A stretch of DNA of 64,000 bases, from the NCBI GenBank assembly GCA_963676905.2, contig CAXXVE010000001.1, positions 186,001 to 250,000 of the forward strand, read 5' to 3'. This document shows positions 32,747 to 41,427 of the stretch, piece by piece. The notes under the pieces are model-generated. The model worked only from the letters and a program-made list of their open reading frames with translations. It was not told the origin of the DNA and did not search any database. Source of the DNA: Oceanispirochaeta sp963676905. Its GTDB lineage: Bacteria; Spirochaetota; Spirochaetia; DSM-2461. How positions within the stretch are numbered: the first letter of the stretch is position 1; every line of letters begins with the position of its first letter. The position numbers were made by a program, and so were the translations under genes.

Positions 32747-33409
32747 ATGAAAAGAAAGCTCTGGGACTTAACGATTCTGTGTCTGACGGTCTATGTCCTG
32801 CTGCAGTTCTCACTGGAGATTATCCTGCCCATAGATGAAAGAGCCGGTATGCTCTTCCGGAGAATTGACTTTGCAATCTGTATGCTCTTTCTCACAGATT
32901 GGATCTATTACCTTATATTGGCTCAGGACAAGAAACACTATCTGAAAACCAGGTCCCTGGACCTGGCCGCATCCATACCTTTTGTACAGATCCTCCGGCC
33001 ATTAAGATTTTTCAGACTGGTGCGAATTGTACGGACGCTCAGACTTATACGGGGAATAAAGGCGACGTCTCCCCTGGCAGTGTTTCTCTTCAAAACAAAA
33101 TCAAGGTCCATGCTGACAGTCTATCTGATACTGACATCAGCAGTTTATCTCTACTGCAGCCTGGGGTTGTACAACTTTGAATGCGGTTTAAATGAGAACA
33201 TTCATGGGTTCAGCGATGTCTTGTGGATGAGCTTTACAACGATTACATCTGTGGGATACGGGGATATCTATCCCGTCACAGGAGGAGGCCGGGTGCTTGC
33301 TGCCGTTCTTGTAACAACAGGAATGGGTCTCTTTTCCCTGCTGACAGCAGAGTTCGCTTCACTGATAATTGCTTTATCAAAAAAGGAAGATGCTTCAGAA
33401 GAGCTTTGA
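32747..33409 (+). CDS. Voltage-gated-type potassium channel
   Basis: A compact six-segment potassium channel of 220 residues in the inner membrane. The selectivity filter is TTITSVGYGD. Directly before the pore half lies an S4-like voltage sensor with seven arginines at every third position (RPLRFFRLVRIVRTLRLIR), more regular than in many bacterial channels. S5, pore helix and S6 follow; there is no C-terminal RCK or nucleotide-binding domain. Start at 32747 follows AAGGA at nine bases; an ATG seven codons upstream has no such site. Its 3' end overlaps the convergent tRNA-binding gene by 15 bases. Role in membrane potential or osmotic control is inferred. Confidence 0.88.
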   Translation: MKRKLWDLTILCLTVYVLLQFSLEIILPIDERAGMLFRRIDFAICMLFLTDWIYYLILAQDKKHYLKTRSLDLAASIPFVQILRPLRFFRLVRIVRTLRLIRGIKATSPLAVFLFKTKSRSMLTVYLILTSAVYLYCSLGLYNFECGLNENIHGFSDVLWMSFTTITSVGYGDIYPVTGGGRVLAAVLVTTGMGLFSLLTAEFASLIIALSKKEDASEEL

Positions 33410-33754
33410 ACCGATCTTGCAGTTCACACCGGGGGAGACAAAGGTCGCCTCGCCGCTTTCGGCTTTGGGATACTGGACTCCCAGAATAAGAACCTCAGAA
33501 GTTACCGGTCCCATTGCCTTGGGTCCGAAGTTCAGGACACCCAGAACAAGGCGCCCCGTGACCTCTTCCAAAGGGTGGCATGTAAAGCGTCCATAACTGA
33601 TTTTTTTACCGAACTTGCCAAAGTCGACCAGCATTTTGTATGTCTTTTTGGGTGTGGAGGTATCCACCTCGGCTTCCAGGATCTTTCCGACCCTGATATC
33701 CAGTTTATCAAATGTTTCACAGTAATCTGCAATGTCTTTCAGTTTTGTTGCCAT
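33395..33754 (-). CDS. CsaA-like tRNA-binding domain protein
   Basis: A 119-residue stand-alone OB-fold tRNA-binding domain, like CsaA or the C-terminal domain of methionyl-tRNA synthetase. Signature segments are FDKLDIRVGKILEAE near the start, VDFGKFGKKISYGRF, GRLVLGVLNFGPKAMG and a PGVNCKIGSKLF end. Length and layout match CsaA, proposed to bind tRNA and act as a chaperone. The start at 33754 gives the family N-terminus, but no strong ribosome binding site is seen and the frame stays open to 33805. It overlaps the end of the convergent potassium channel gene. Confidence 0.82.
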   Translation of the reverse strand: MATKLKDIADYCETFDKLDIRVGKILEAEVDTSTPKKTYKMLVDFGKFGKKISYGRFTCHPLEEVTGRLVLGVLNFGPKAMGPVTSEVLILGVQYPKAESGEATFVSPGVNCKIGSKLF

Positions 33755-33814
33755 AATACCAAAGAGCATTTCATATACAGCTGTAAACTCATAAGGCATC
33801 CACACCCGGGGTCG

Positions 33815-34432
33815 TCAGGATATGAAAAGTTCCTGAATCTCTTCCATTCTGTTAAGATCTATAAAAGTAGAGAAAACATATCCGGTACCTTCAATATATC
33901 CATTGTTGTCATAGTACTTCAGGCTGAGATTATTAAGCTCAATCTCTCCGGAATTGTAGCTGATTATCCCGTCATAGGTATAAAGTGCATTATCATGGTC
34001 GTCATAAAGGGTCAAACCGGCCCTCCCCTCAATCAGACTCCAATCCTTCTCAAAGGCTATGTCATTGTAAATGTCATTCACCTCATCAAGATTCAACGCG
34101 GTGTAGGTCTGCTCCAGAGGAAAACTCCCGCCTTCTACAGAGTAAAAATCAATTTCCAGAACAAAACTGTGATCTAAATTCAGCAGAACAAGAGTATGCA
34201 CCCCAGGGGCAGCAGTGTTACCGGGTTCCCAGTAATAGGAGGAGAAGTCATTCCTGAATGAGATATCAGAATCGGCGGAGACAGCTGTTTCACCGGCGGG
34301 CACGGCTTCCTGAATAACATTCATAGAATCATTGGGCAGAATACTTATTTCGTTGGCTGCATCCAGACCGCTGGACATACAACCTGTCAGAAAAAAAGCC
34401 GTCACCAGAAGGGCATATAAGTTGATTTTCAT
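33815..34432 (-). CDS. Lipoprotein of unknown function, related to the one at 32173
   Basis: A 205-residue protein with lipobox FLTGC (Cys18). The mature part is acidic and strand-rich, with repeated short units such as YDDHDNALYTYDG and NSGEIELNNLSL. The ATG at 34432 is chosen because GGAG lies six bases before it. It ends 60 bases downstream of the CsaA-like gene start on the same strand, so it is the next gene downstream of the SDR and upstream of CsaA. Similar in design to the lipoprotein at 32173-32661. Function unknown. Confidence 0.7.
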   Translation of the reverse strand: MKINLYALLVTAFFLTGCMSSGLDAANEISILPNDSMNVIQEAVPAGETAVSADSDISFRNDFSSYYWEPGNTAAPGVHTLVLLNLDHSFVLEIDFYSVEGGSFPLEQTYTALNLDEVNDIYNDIAFEKDWSLIEGRAGLTLYDDHDNALYTYDGIISYNSGEIELNNLSLKYYDNNGYIEGTGYVFSTFIDLNRMEEIQELFIS

Positions 34433-34521
34433 TTTGAACTCCATATTTAAGTTCTATGAACATATTTCAACTTTGGCGTTTCAACAATATCTGGAGCTCT
34501 TTTTCAGTGCGCTATTTCCTT

Positions 34522-35223
34522 TTATATCCTGTGCCCCTTGGGCAGGATCATATACCGGGGGATTCGTATATGGGAGGGCTTGCTGATGATCTCCTCCACA
34601 GCCTCGGCGATGTCTTCGGGTGTCAGAGTGTCTGAGATATTCATAAGCTGGGCGGGCTGCACCTCCCAGTCCCTGTGGAGGTTGGTTTTAACAAGCCCCG
34701 GCTCCAGGCAGGTGATCTGAATGTCCGTATCCGCCAGTTCCATCCTCAGGGCTTCGGCCAGAGCTTCCAGGGCATAGTTGCATCCCGCATAGGCCCCGGC
34801 GGTCTCCCGGGTCTTTGTTCCAAGGACGCTTGAAGTTATAAAGATATGCCCCCTGCCCTGCTTCTTGAAGTACTTGAGAAAGGTGTAAATCAGGCGGTAG
34901 GACGACTCAACTTTGAGCCGGGCCATGCGGCACATCTTCTCAATGTCGATATCTTCGATGGTGCCGGTTTCCATGCTCCCGGCATTTACAAAGAGGTAGT
35001 CGCAGCCCCCGAAACGGGAGACAGCCCTGTCGAGAAGAACCGAAGGGGTCTCTTCCCTCATCAGATCCTTGTCTACGACCTCAAGGGTATCAGAGCTTTC
35101 AAAGTGTCTTGAACAGGTTCTTCCGCTCAGAACAAGCTTGTGGTTGTCCGAGATAAGGGCATTGGCTATCCCCTTTCCTATTCCGCTGCTTGCTCCGGTG
35201 ATTACCGCGACTTTCCGTTCCAT
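34522..35223 (-). CDS. SDR-family protein with asparagine in place of the catalytic lysine
   Basis: A 233-residue classical short-chain dehydrogenase fold: cofactor loop TGASSGIGKG at 9-18, VNAG with Asn80, ITSS with Ser131-132 and Tyr145. The residue four after the tyrosine, almost always lysine (YxxxK), is Asn149 here (YAGCN); the codon AAC is clear. The lysine normally lowers the tyrosine pKa and holds the cofactor ribose, so activity may be reduced, changed or lost, although Ser and Tyr are kept. It also lacks a basic residue soon after the second strand that would mark NADPH use. GAGGAGG precedes the ATG. Substrate unknown. Confidence 0.82.
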   Translation of the reverse strand: MERKVAVITGASSGIGKGIANALISDNHKLVLSGRTCSRHFESSDTLEVVDKDLMREETPSVLLDRAVSRFGGCDYLFVNAGSMETGTIEDIDIEKMCRMARLKVESSYRLIYTFLKYFKKQGRGHIFITSSVLGTKTRETAGAYAGCNYALEALAEALRMELADTDIQITCLEPGLVKTNLHRDWEVQPAQLMNISDTLTPEDIAEAVEEIISKPSHIRIPRYMILPKGHRI

Positions 35224-35269
35224 TACGGCCTCCTCTTGTAATGTTCTGTGCCTTTAATACCCTAATTAT

Positions 35270-35303
35270 AAACAAAATCCCCGTCTGCCGCTGACAGACG
35301 GGG
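35270..35303 (-). terminator. Terminator of the 5'-nucleotidase gene
   Basis: A nine-base-pair stem (CCCCGTCTG with CAGACGGGG) and, on the minus strand, ATTTTGTTT. Confidence 0.7.
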
Positions 35304-35325
35304 AACGAATCATAAACAGATTCAA

Positions 35326-37203
35326 TCAGCGTCCGGCATTACCCATATTTATCTGGTTTTCGATGGCCCTGGCAGCCAGGTCCTCGGGGATAAGCTTCCA
35401 GTTCTGCTCAATGTCGTCTTTGCCCCAGGTTTTCTTCTGCTTCAGGTATTCCACCATCAGGTCACGCATGGCAAGCTGGGAAATGTAGGTGGTTTTGGCC
35501 TTCAGCTCTGTTCCATCCATTGCACCGCAGGCGGCAAGGTGTCCTCCACCTCCATTATAGCGGTAGGAGTTGAGGGTCACATTGTAGGTCTTTTCAAGGT
35601 CAAAGGGAGTGCCGTCCATATTCTTCATATTGACGATTCTGTTTCCAGGCTCCTTTGTAAGATCGATGTCATAGAGGAAGCCCTGAGCCATATCGTAGTT
35701 GTATCCCCTTACATCGGGGTTCACCAGAGGTGCAGAGTCCACATTGTCCTCTGTTATGACATTGAAGTAGGCGGAGGAGTACTCCAGATAATCCTTGACC
35801 TGCTGTCCGGTCAGTTCCACGGCATTCAGGAAATTCTCATAGATATAGATCCCTGCAATATTTCCAACGGTGATGTTCCCTTTGGGAATCTTCAGGGAGG
35901 CATTGAAAGTAGCGGCAATGCTGATTTCAGCACCGGAGAAGTGCCTCTGGGTCTCATGGATCAGGTCGACAATTTCACTCTCTTCATAGTAGGAACGCAG
36001 CCCCAGTATATCGTTGTCCGCAGTGGCTACGACTTCCGCGGCATAGGCCCTTGAACCTTCGATGTAGTCGGACATATAAGCAAGCATTTCGGGGTCTTCC
36101 TCAACACCTTCCATGGAGTATGTCATAGCATTGACACTCTCTACCGCCCAGCGTCCGTCCTTTTCGGAAACCGAAATCTGAAGCTGTCCAAGGTGGCTGC
36201 CCCAGTTCTGGGCCTGAAGGAATTTAACACCTTTTATATCATTGTCGTACTCATCGTTCCTGTATTCGGTGTTCTGAGTATCATCGATAAGCTGATGAGA
36301 GTGGGCCGTGATAATCGCATCAAAACCGGAGGGTCCGGAACCGACAGCTTCGGCCACAAGACGGGAGGCATTAGGCATGGGAATGCCTGAAGTATCGGCC
36401 TTATCGGCATCATAGGAATCGTTCATTCCGGAGTGGAACACTCCGATAAGGACATCCACCTTCTCCACGTTCCTGAGGATCTTTACATACCGCTCGGCGC
36501 TCTCCACCATATCGCGGTAGACCTGGTCCTCATGGGTGCTTTCAGCCAGCCACATGGGGATTCCGGGAGTGGTCATTCCAAGAAATCCGACACGGACGCC
36601 GTCGATCTCTTTAACATAGTAGGGCAGATAGTAGGGGTTGCTGCTCTCCTTCCACTCTGTGTTGGCGGAGATAACGGCGATTCCTCTGGCGGCCATCTCG
36701 TTAGCCACCTTGTTGGCCACTTCATTGCCCTGCTCCACCTCATGGTTTCCGGGAGACCATACCGAGTAACCCATCTCACCCATCATGCGGGGCATGGGAT
36801 TCTCAACTTCAGTATCAATAAAATTGTAGTAATAGGATAAGAGAGTCCCCTGAATTGTGTCTCCCGCTGAGACCAGAACAGAATTGGGATACTCTGCGGA
36901 CTTTTCTTTATAGAGGGTGGAGACCCTGGCAAGTCCGCTGGGGACTGGATTGCCTCTGTAGGAACGGGGAGCATTCTGACCGAAGTCCCAGTCAAATACC
37001 CACCCATGCTCATCATTGGTGGAAAATACATTGATCTCCACGGCTGCTCCTGCGGGAGCCGCAACTGCTTCTCTTTCTACTGGTGTAAATGAGGAAAGAG
37101 GATAGCTCACATCTTTTGTATCTACTGGCTTGGACTGTGTCACACAGGCAAGCATCATGACAGAGACAATAACTAGTCCTGCCATCCGAATCACTTTTTT
37201 CAT
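35326..37203 (-). CDS. 5'-Nucleotidase / 2',3'-cyclic phosphodiesterase lipoprotein (UshA family)
   Basis: A 625-residue exported enzyme that strips phosphate from nucleotides so the nucleoside and phosphate can be taken up. The lipobox MLAC places Cys20 as the lipid anchor. The metallophosphatase half has STNDEHGWVFDW near residue 58 (usual D-x-H replaced by D-E-H in the expected place), SAGDTIQG near 113, SPGNHEVEQG near 151 and the late ITAHSHQLIDD segment. The C-terminal 5'-nucleotidase domain has a YNGGGGHLA glycine run near 557 that forms part of the substrate pocket. GGAG precedes the ATG. It is a single-gene unit with a good terminator. Confidence 0.9.
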   Translation of the reverse strand: MKKVIRMAGLVIVSVMMLACVTQSKPVDTKDVSYPLSSFTPVEREAVAAPAGAAVEINVFSTNDEHGWVFDWDFGQNAPRSYRGNPVPSGLARVSTLYKEKSAEYPNSVLVSAGDTIQGTLLSYYYNFIDTEVENPMPRMMGEMGYSVWSPGNHEVEQGNEVANKVANEMAARGIAVISANTEWKESSNPYYLPYYVKEIDGVRVGFLGMTTPGIPMWLAESTHEDQVYRDMVESAERYVKILRNVEKVDVLIGVFHSGMNDSYDADKADTSGIPMPNASRLVAEAVGSGPSGFDAIITAHSHQLIDDTQNTEYRNDEYDNDIKGVKFLQAQNWGSHLGQLQISVSEKDGRWAVESVNAMTYSMEGVEEDPEMLAYMSDYIEGSRAYAAEVVATADNDILGLRSYYEESEIVDLIHETQRHFSGAEISIAATFNASLKIPKGNITVGNIAGIYIYENFLNAVELTGQQVKDYLEYSSAYFNVITEDNVDSAPLVNPDVRGYNYDMAQGFLYDIDLTKEPGNRIVNMKNMDGTPFDLEKTYNVTLNSYRYNGGGGHLAACGAMDGTELKAKTTYISQLAMRDLMVEYLKQKKTWGKDDIEQNWKLIPEDLAARAIENQINMGNAGR

Positions 37204-37394
37204 TTTAAACTCCTTATAAACTTCCTTGGAAGTACATCATATCAATGATGCACCCTCATAATTAAATCAACAACCGTTCAAGGTTAAAAAATGATTATCT
37301 TACCCGGGAATACTCAAATATTGACAGCCCATCCCAATTCCGGAATCGGCAAAACCCTTCAGGATGAGCTCCGTCCCCTGCAGAAAGCCTGAAT

Positions 37395-37422
37395 ATGACA
37401 AGGGAGGAACATTTTTTATAGT
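37395..37422 (+). promoter_or_regulatory. Possible promoter of the second YesM/YesN pair
   Basis: ATGACA (37395-37400), 16-base spacer, TATAGT (37417-37422). The start of transcription would lie near 37429, leaving a leader of only about ten bases before the GTG at 37438 or thirty before the ATG at 37459. The 37204-37394 stretch shows nothing else clear. Confidence 0.4.
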
Positions 37423-37437
37423 ATCATCCCCGGAGTC

Positions 37438-39405
37438 GTGATAATCTTATTCTGGTCTATGAGTATCCGATACAAACTGCTTATCCTCACATCTCTTATG
37501 TTTTTCTCTCTTGCGACAATCACAGGATTATCACTGTGGAACTGGAGCCGTCTTCAGAGGCTCAACGAGACAATTCTGCAGGGCCAGCAGCTTCAGACCT
37601 ACTCAAGAAATGTTATGGGCCTTATGAAAGACATGATCTTCGACCTCTTCAGCCCCCATATGTACAGCCAGATCCGCTCCCTGACCTACTCTCCCCGCTC
37701 TGTAGCGGCCTACAGAGAGTGGCTTGCTGCTGTTACGGTCTATCAGGATACCTTTCTGGAGTTTATTGATGACAGGGAACTGAAGATAATGCAGGACGAT
37801 GAGCTCCAGGACATCTATGAGACAGCTTTAACCCTCAACCAGAAGGCTCTGGACAAGCTTTACACAATGTCGGAAATTCTTGTCCGGCTTCAGACCATGA
37901 ACTCTCAGGAGGGGGATCTCTACAACCTGATGCAGCAGGATGAGACGCTGACCCCTTTTTTCGAGGAGTTCAGAGACACCTCATTCTACTTTACAAATAC
38001 CTTTGAAAGCTTTATGAACCACTTTTTCACCTCGTTCAGGAAACAGAGTGAAAAGCTGGAAAGGGAACTCTACCTGCTTTTTATTCTTATAAGTCTTTTC
38101 AGCTCCATAACAGCGATCAGCTACGCCATGATCATATCCAGGGAGATACTGAAAAAAATCAACCTCGCCAGTTCTGCCTTCCGGAATATTGCCATGGGAG
38201 ATTTCAGTACAGTCTATCCGGTCAGGGACGATGATGAACTTTCAACCCTGCTTGGAAGCATCAACTCCCTCTCATCGGACCTGAAAGAGAATATCAACAG
38301 CATACTCAACCTGACAGGAGACATTGGGCGGTCCATCGAAGAAAGGAGCAGCCTTTCGGAAATAATGGATATGATCACCGAAACAATCATTAACGATACC
38401 CACTCCGAAAAAGCGGCGATCTACCTCTTTGACCCTGCCGAGAACATCTTCAGGCTGGAGTCATCCCGTGGAAATACATCAGCCCTGATAAGGGAGTTCA
38501 ATGCAGCGGAGGAGCTGGGACGCCTGATGAAAACAGGAACCCCCTTCAAGGGAGGGCAGGAGAACTGTCCCCCACCGTCCCTCTCTCCCGACAACCCCTA
38601 CCATGATATGCTTGCCCTGCCTCTAAAGATAAGGGGAGAGTGCCGGGGGTTCCTTGTCTCCCTCCTTTTCAGCGACGGAAACACCTTCTCCGACCTTGGA
38701 ATTACGAGAATGATAAACTTCTCCGAGTTTGTATCCCTGACTCTGGACAATCATATCAAGTACAGGGAAGTTCTTGAAAAACGGGAGGCACAGTACTGGG
38801 CTCTCCAGTCCCAGGTCCAGCCCCACTTCATCTACAATGTCCTCAATGGTTTTATTGGATTAAACAGAATGGGAGACAAGGAGAGGCTTGAGAAGGCCAT
38901 CCTCTCGCTCCGTGAAATGCTCCGGTATGTAACCGACCAGAAGCACTGGACAACCCTTGCCGACGAAGTGAACTTTCTTGAGAATTACTGTAAACTGCAG
39001 AAAATCCGTTTTTCGGAACGGCTTCGCTACTCCTTTAAAATTGAGGACGGCCTTGAGGGAATAACAATCCCGAGACTGCTGCTTCAGCCTCTGGTTGAAA
39101 ACTCCATAATCCATGGCCTGGAACCCCTTGAAGAGGGGGGAGAACTGACGCTTCACGCCCGCCGCCTGAACAGAAGCGAGTCGGGAACTGCAGTCATTAC
39201 CATATCAGACACGGGCATAGGTTTTAACAGCAATGAAACCTCAGGCTCCAAGAGTATCGGGATGAAAAATGTTTCCGAACGCCTTATGATGACTCACCCG
39301 GGTTCTGAGATTCAGATAAATAGCGCACCCGGCAGGGGTACAGATATACAGGTCACCATAGTAGGGATAGAGGAGGAAGCCCCTGAAGATTCTTATAGCC
39401 GATGA
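37438..39405 (+). CDS. Sensor histidine kinase, YesM/LytS type with GAF domain
   Basis: A 655-residue membrane kinase: membrane segment near 13-33, helical periplasmic sensor to about 215, second segment near 220-240, a HAMP linker, a GAF domain (about 300-440) with a typical LALPLKIRGECRGFLVSLLF strand pair, the phospho-acceptor in QVQPHFIYNVLNGF near 463, and an ATPase domain with LLLQPLVENSIIHGL and SDTGIGF. It has a GAF domain that the YesM at 19968 lacks. The start is unsure: GTG at 37438 has GGAG only two bases away; ATG at 37459 has no good site. It overlaps the regulator gene and probably senses sugars released around the GH43/importer genes that follow. Confidence 0.9.
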   Translation: MIILFWSMSIRYKLLILTSLMFFSLATITGLSLWNWSRLQRLNETILQGQQLQTYSRNVMGLMKDMIFDLFSPHMYSQIRSLTYSPRSVAAYREWLAAVTVYQDTFLEFIDDRELKIMQDDELQDIYETALTLNQKALDKLYTMSEILVRLQTMNSQEGDLYNLMQQDETLTPFFEEFRDTSFYFTNTFESFMNHFFTSFRKQSEKLERELYLLFILISLFSSITAISYAMIISREILKKINLASSAFRNIAMGDFSTVYPVRDDDELSTLLGSINSLSSDLKENINSILNLTGDIGRSIEERSSLSEIMDMITETIINDTHSEKAAIYLFDPAENIFRLESSRGNTSALIREFNAAEELGRLMKTGTPFKGGQENCPPPSLSPDNPYHDMLALPLKIRGECRGFLVSLLFSDGNTFSDLGITRMINFSEFVSLTLDNHIKYREVLEKREAQYWALQSQVQPHFIYNVLNGFIGLNRMGDKERLEKAILSLREMLRYVTDQKHWTTLADEVNFLENYCKLQKIRFSERLRYSFKIEDGLEGITIPRLLLQPLVENSIIHGLEPLEEGGELTLHARRLNRSESGTAVITISDTGIGFNSNETSGSKSIGMKNVSERLMMTHPGSEIQINSAPGRGTDIQVTIVGIEEEAPEDSYSR

Positions 39406-40531
39406 TGAAGAACTAATCCGGTTTACAATCAAAGATATGATCAATGACTGCGGCATTCCGGTTCAGGAAGTCAAGGAAGCGGGTAACGGCCGCCAGATGA
39501 TCGAACAGTTCCGCAGCTTCGCCCCTGACCTGGTGCTTGCAGATATCCGCATGCCCGGACTGTCCGGGCTGGATGCCATGGAAGAGCTCTCCGGAGAGAG
39601 GGGCAAATGGGTGATCCTTACAGGGCACTCTGATTTTGAGTATGCCAGAAGAGCTCTGAAACTGGGGGCCCTGGATTATCTTCTGAAACCTCCGTCGGTG
39701 GAAGAACTGAGCCGTGTTCTTATGAAAACCCGGGATTACCTGAAAGAGGAGAGACTGCATGACCAAAGGATACTGGAACACTCACTGACAGCCCTTGTCA
39801 ATGACAGCAGCTCCTATGAGTATGAGGATATTCTCCAGGAAGAGGGAACCTGGTCGGGATGGATAATCACACTCCCGGAGAAGGATAGTGAACAGGAAGC
39901 CTTCTTCGACCGCAATGACTTTATATCAAGAGCCCGTGAACGTCTGTGCAGAGAAAGCTGGGGATTTGAGAAAAGCGCTCTTGTCAATCTGGAACAGGGC
40001 AGTCTCTTTCTCTGTATTTTCTCAAAAAACGGACACTCCTTCGATCCCGCCCGGGACCTGGAGGGTTTTCCTGAAACAGGTGAAAAGATCGGGTACTCGG
40101 CCCTGACAGAGAACAGTGACTTCATGGAGTTTTCCAGAGACTGGAAAATGGCTGAACAGAAACTACAGAACAGTGAAAAAGAGGATCAGGATGAACATGG
40201 AGGAACTGGGTCCATTCTTGTAGACAGGGCGCTCCGGATCATCAACCGCCAGTATCGGGAGGATATCGGAATCGCCCAGGTTGCCTATCAGCTTGAAGTG
40301 ACCCCCAATTACCTGAGCAGCCAGTTCCGCAAGTACAAGGGCATCGCCTTCACCCGCTTTCTGACAATCCGCCGGCTGGACAAGGCCAAACAGCTTCTGA
40401 AAAGCTCCAACATGAATGTCAAAGAGATTGCATCGGATCTCGGTTACAAGAGCAGCAGGCACTTTGCCACGGTATTCAAACAGGAGGAGGGAATCAGTCC
40501 CACCGATTACATAAGAGAACACAGGGTCTGA
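39383..40531 (+). CDS. AraC-type response regulator starting at CTG
   Basis: A 382-residue regulator: receiver with Asp7-Asp8 and phosphorylation site Asp54 (LADIRMP), a middle linker and a C-terminal AraC double helix-turn-helix around VKEIASDLGYKSSRHFATVFK. The receiver's first strand (KILIADDEEL) lies upstream of the first ATG (39437). In that frame a TAG at 39368-39370 closes the way, and no ATG, GTG or TTG exists between. The CTG at 39383 sits six bases after AGGAGG (39371-39376) and gives exactly the expected N-terminus, so it is the likely start codon. The gene overlaps the kinase by 23 bases. Targets are probably the importer and GH43 genes nearby. Confidence 0.87.
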   Translation: MKILIADDEELIRFTIKDMINDCGIPVQEVKEAGNGRQMIEQFRSFAPDLVLADIRMPGLSGLDAMEELSGERGKWVILTGHSDFEYARRALKLGALDYLLKPPSVEELSRVLMKTRDYLKEERLHDQRILEHSLTALVNDSSSYEYEDILQEEGTWSGWIITLPEKDSEQEAFFDRNDFISRARERLCRESWGFEKSALVNLEQGSLFLCIFSKNGHSFDPARDLEGFPETGEKIGYSALTENSDFMEFSRDWKMAEQKLQNSEKEDQDEHGGTGSILVDRALRIINRQYREDIGIAQVAYQLEVTPNYLSSQFRKYKGIAFTRFLTIRRLDKAKQLLKSSNMNVKEIASDLGYKSSRHFATVFKQEEGISPTDYIREHRV

Positions 40532-40532
40532 T

Positions 40533-40561
40533 AAAAAAAGCTCCGGATTTCCATCCGGAGC
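40533..40561 (-). terminator. Terminator of the MalFG-type importer operon
   Basis: A perfect nine-base-pair stem (GCTCCGGAT with ATCCGGAGC), four-base loop, seven T on the minus strand. It lies directly after the convergent regulator gene and may help to end both transcripts. Confidence 0.85.
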
Positions 40562-40585
40562 CTCATCACTTTCATAAAGGGAAGA

Positions 40586-41416
40586 TCAGCCTTTGACGGC
40601 TCCCACAACAAGTCCTTTGATAAGAGACTTACTGAATATAACAACCACAATGATAATGGGAATTACAGAGATTGTAACACCCAGATAGATGGCTCCGAAG
40701 TTTGTCTCATAGAGTCCCCTGATATTGGAAATAACAACGGGAAGGGTAAACTTCTCGGAAGAGTTTAAAAGAACAAGGGGATTGATAAGGTCGTTCCACT
40801 TGTAGATAAACGTGAACATCGACATGGTTGCCACCGCAGGCATTGCAAGGGGCAGAATCAGGCGGTGAAAGATGTAGAACTCCCCCGCTCCGTCAATCAG
40901 CCCCGCCTCTATAAGGGAGTCCGGTATACTGGATTCAATGTAGGAGCGGATAAAGAAAACCATGCTGGCATTGGCTATATTCGGCAGTATCAGTGGTGTG
41001 TAGGTGTCAATCAGATTCAGCTTAACACAGAGGTCATAGTATCCGATAAGTCCCAGCTGCTGGGGAATCATCATGGTTCCAAGTACCAGCCAGAACAGGG
41101 TTTCCTTGAATTTGAAATTAAACTTGGCAAATCCGTAAGCCGTCAGGGCCGAGAAGAAGGCCGACAGAGCCACCGCCGGAACAGCAATCAGAATGGAGCT
41201 TATGAATCCTCTCCAGATATTCACCTTTTTCAGAATAATATCGTAGTTGGCCTTCAGCTGGTCTCCGGGAAGTAGATATATTCCCTGGGAGATCTCGGTA
41301 TTACTTCGAGTAGAGTTGATAATCATCATATAGAAGGGCACGATGCTTATCACAAACAGAATAATGAGAAAGGCATACATAACAAATGTAACAACCGGTC
41401 TTTTTTTTGCAATCAT
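40586..41416 (-). CDS. Carbohydrate ABC importer permease, MalG type
   Basis: A 276-residue inner-membrane permease with six membrane segments. The cytoplasmic EAA loop that docks the ATPase reads LIEAGLIDGAGEFYIFHRLILPLA near residue 165-188 (only the E-A-G-x-x-D-G-A core is needed to see it). The end KGLVVGAVKG is typical of the family. AGGAGG precedes the ATG. It follows the MalF-type gene by 11 bases. With it and the binding protein it forms an oligosaccharide importer; no ATPase gene is in the operon, so a shared MsmX/UgpC-type ATPase from elsewhere is needed. Confidence 0.93.
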   Translation of the reverse strand: MIAKKRPVVTFVMYAFLIILFVISIVPFYMMIINSTRSNTEISQGIYLLPGDQLKANYDIILKKVNIWRGFISSILIAVPAVALSAFFSALTAYGFAKFNFKFKETLFWLVLGTMMIPQQLGLIGYYDLCVKLNLIDTYTPLILPNIANASMVFFIRSYIESSIPDSLIEAGLIDGAGEFYIFHRLILPLAMPAVATMSMFTFIYKWNDLINPLVLLNSSEKFTLPVVISNIRGLYETNFGAIYLGVTISVIPIIIVVVIFSKSLIKGLVVGAVKG

Positions 41417-41427
41417 CTCATATCCTC

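Noticed and set aside
37309..37317. AATACTCAA upstream of the second kinase gene, matching part of the repeats at 18.9 kb.
   Set aside because: Only a single copy with no partner 20-21 bases away; a nine-base match is too weak to claim cross-regulation.
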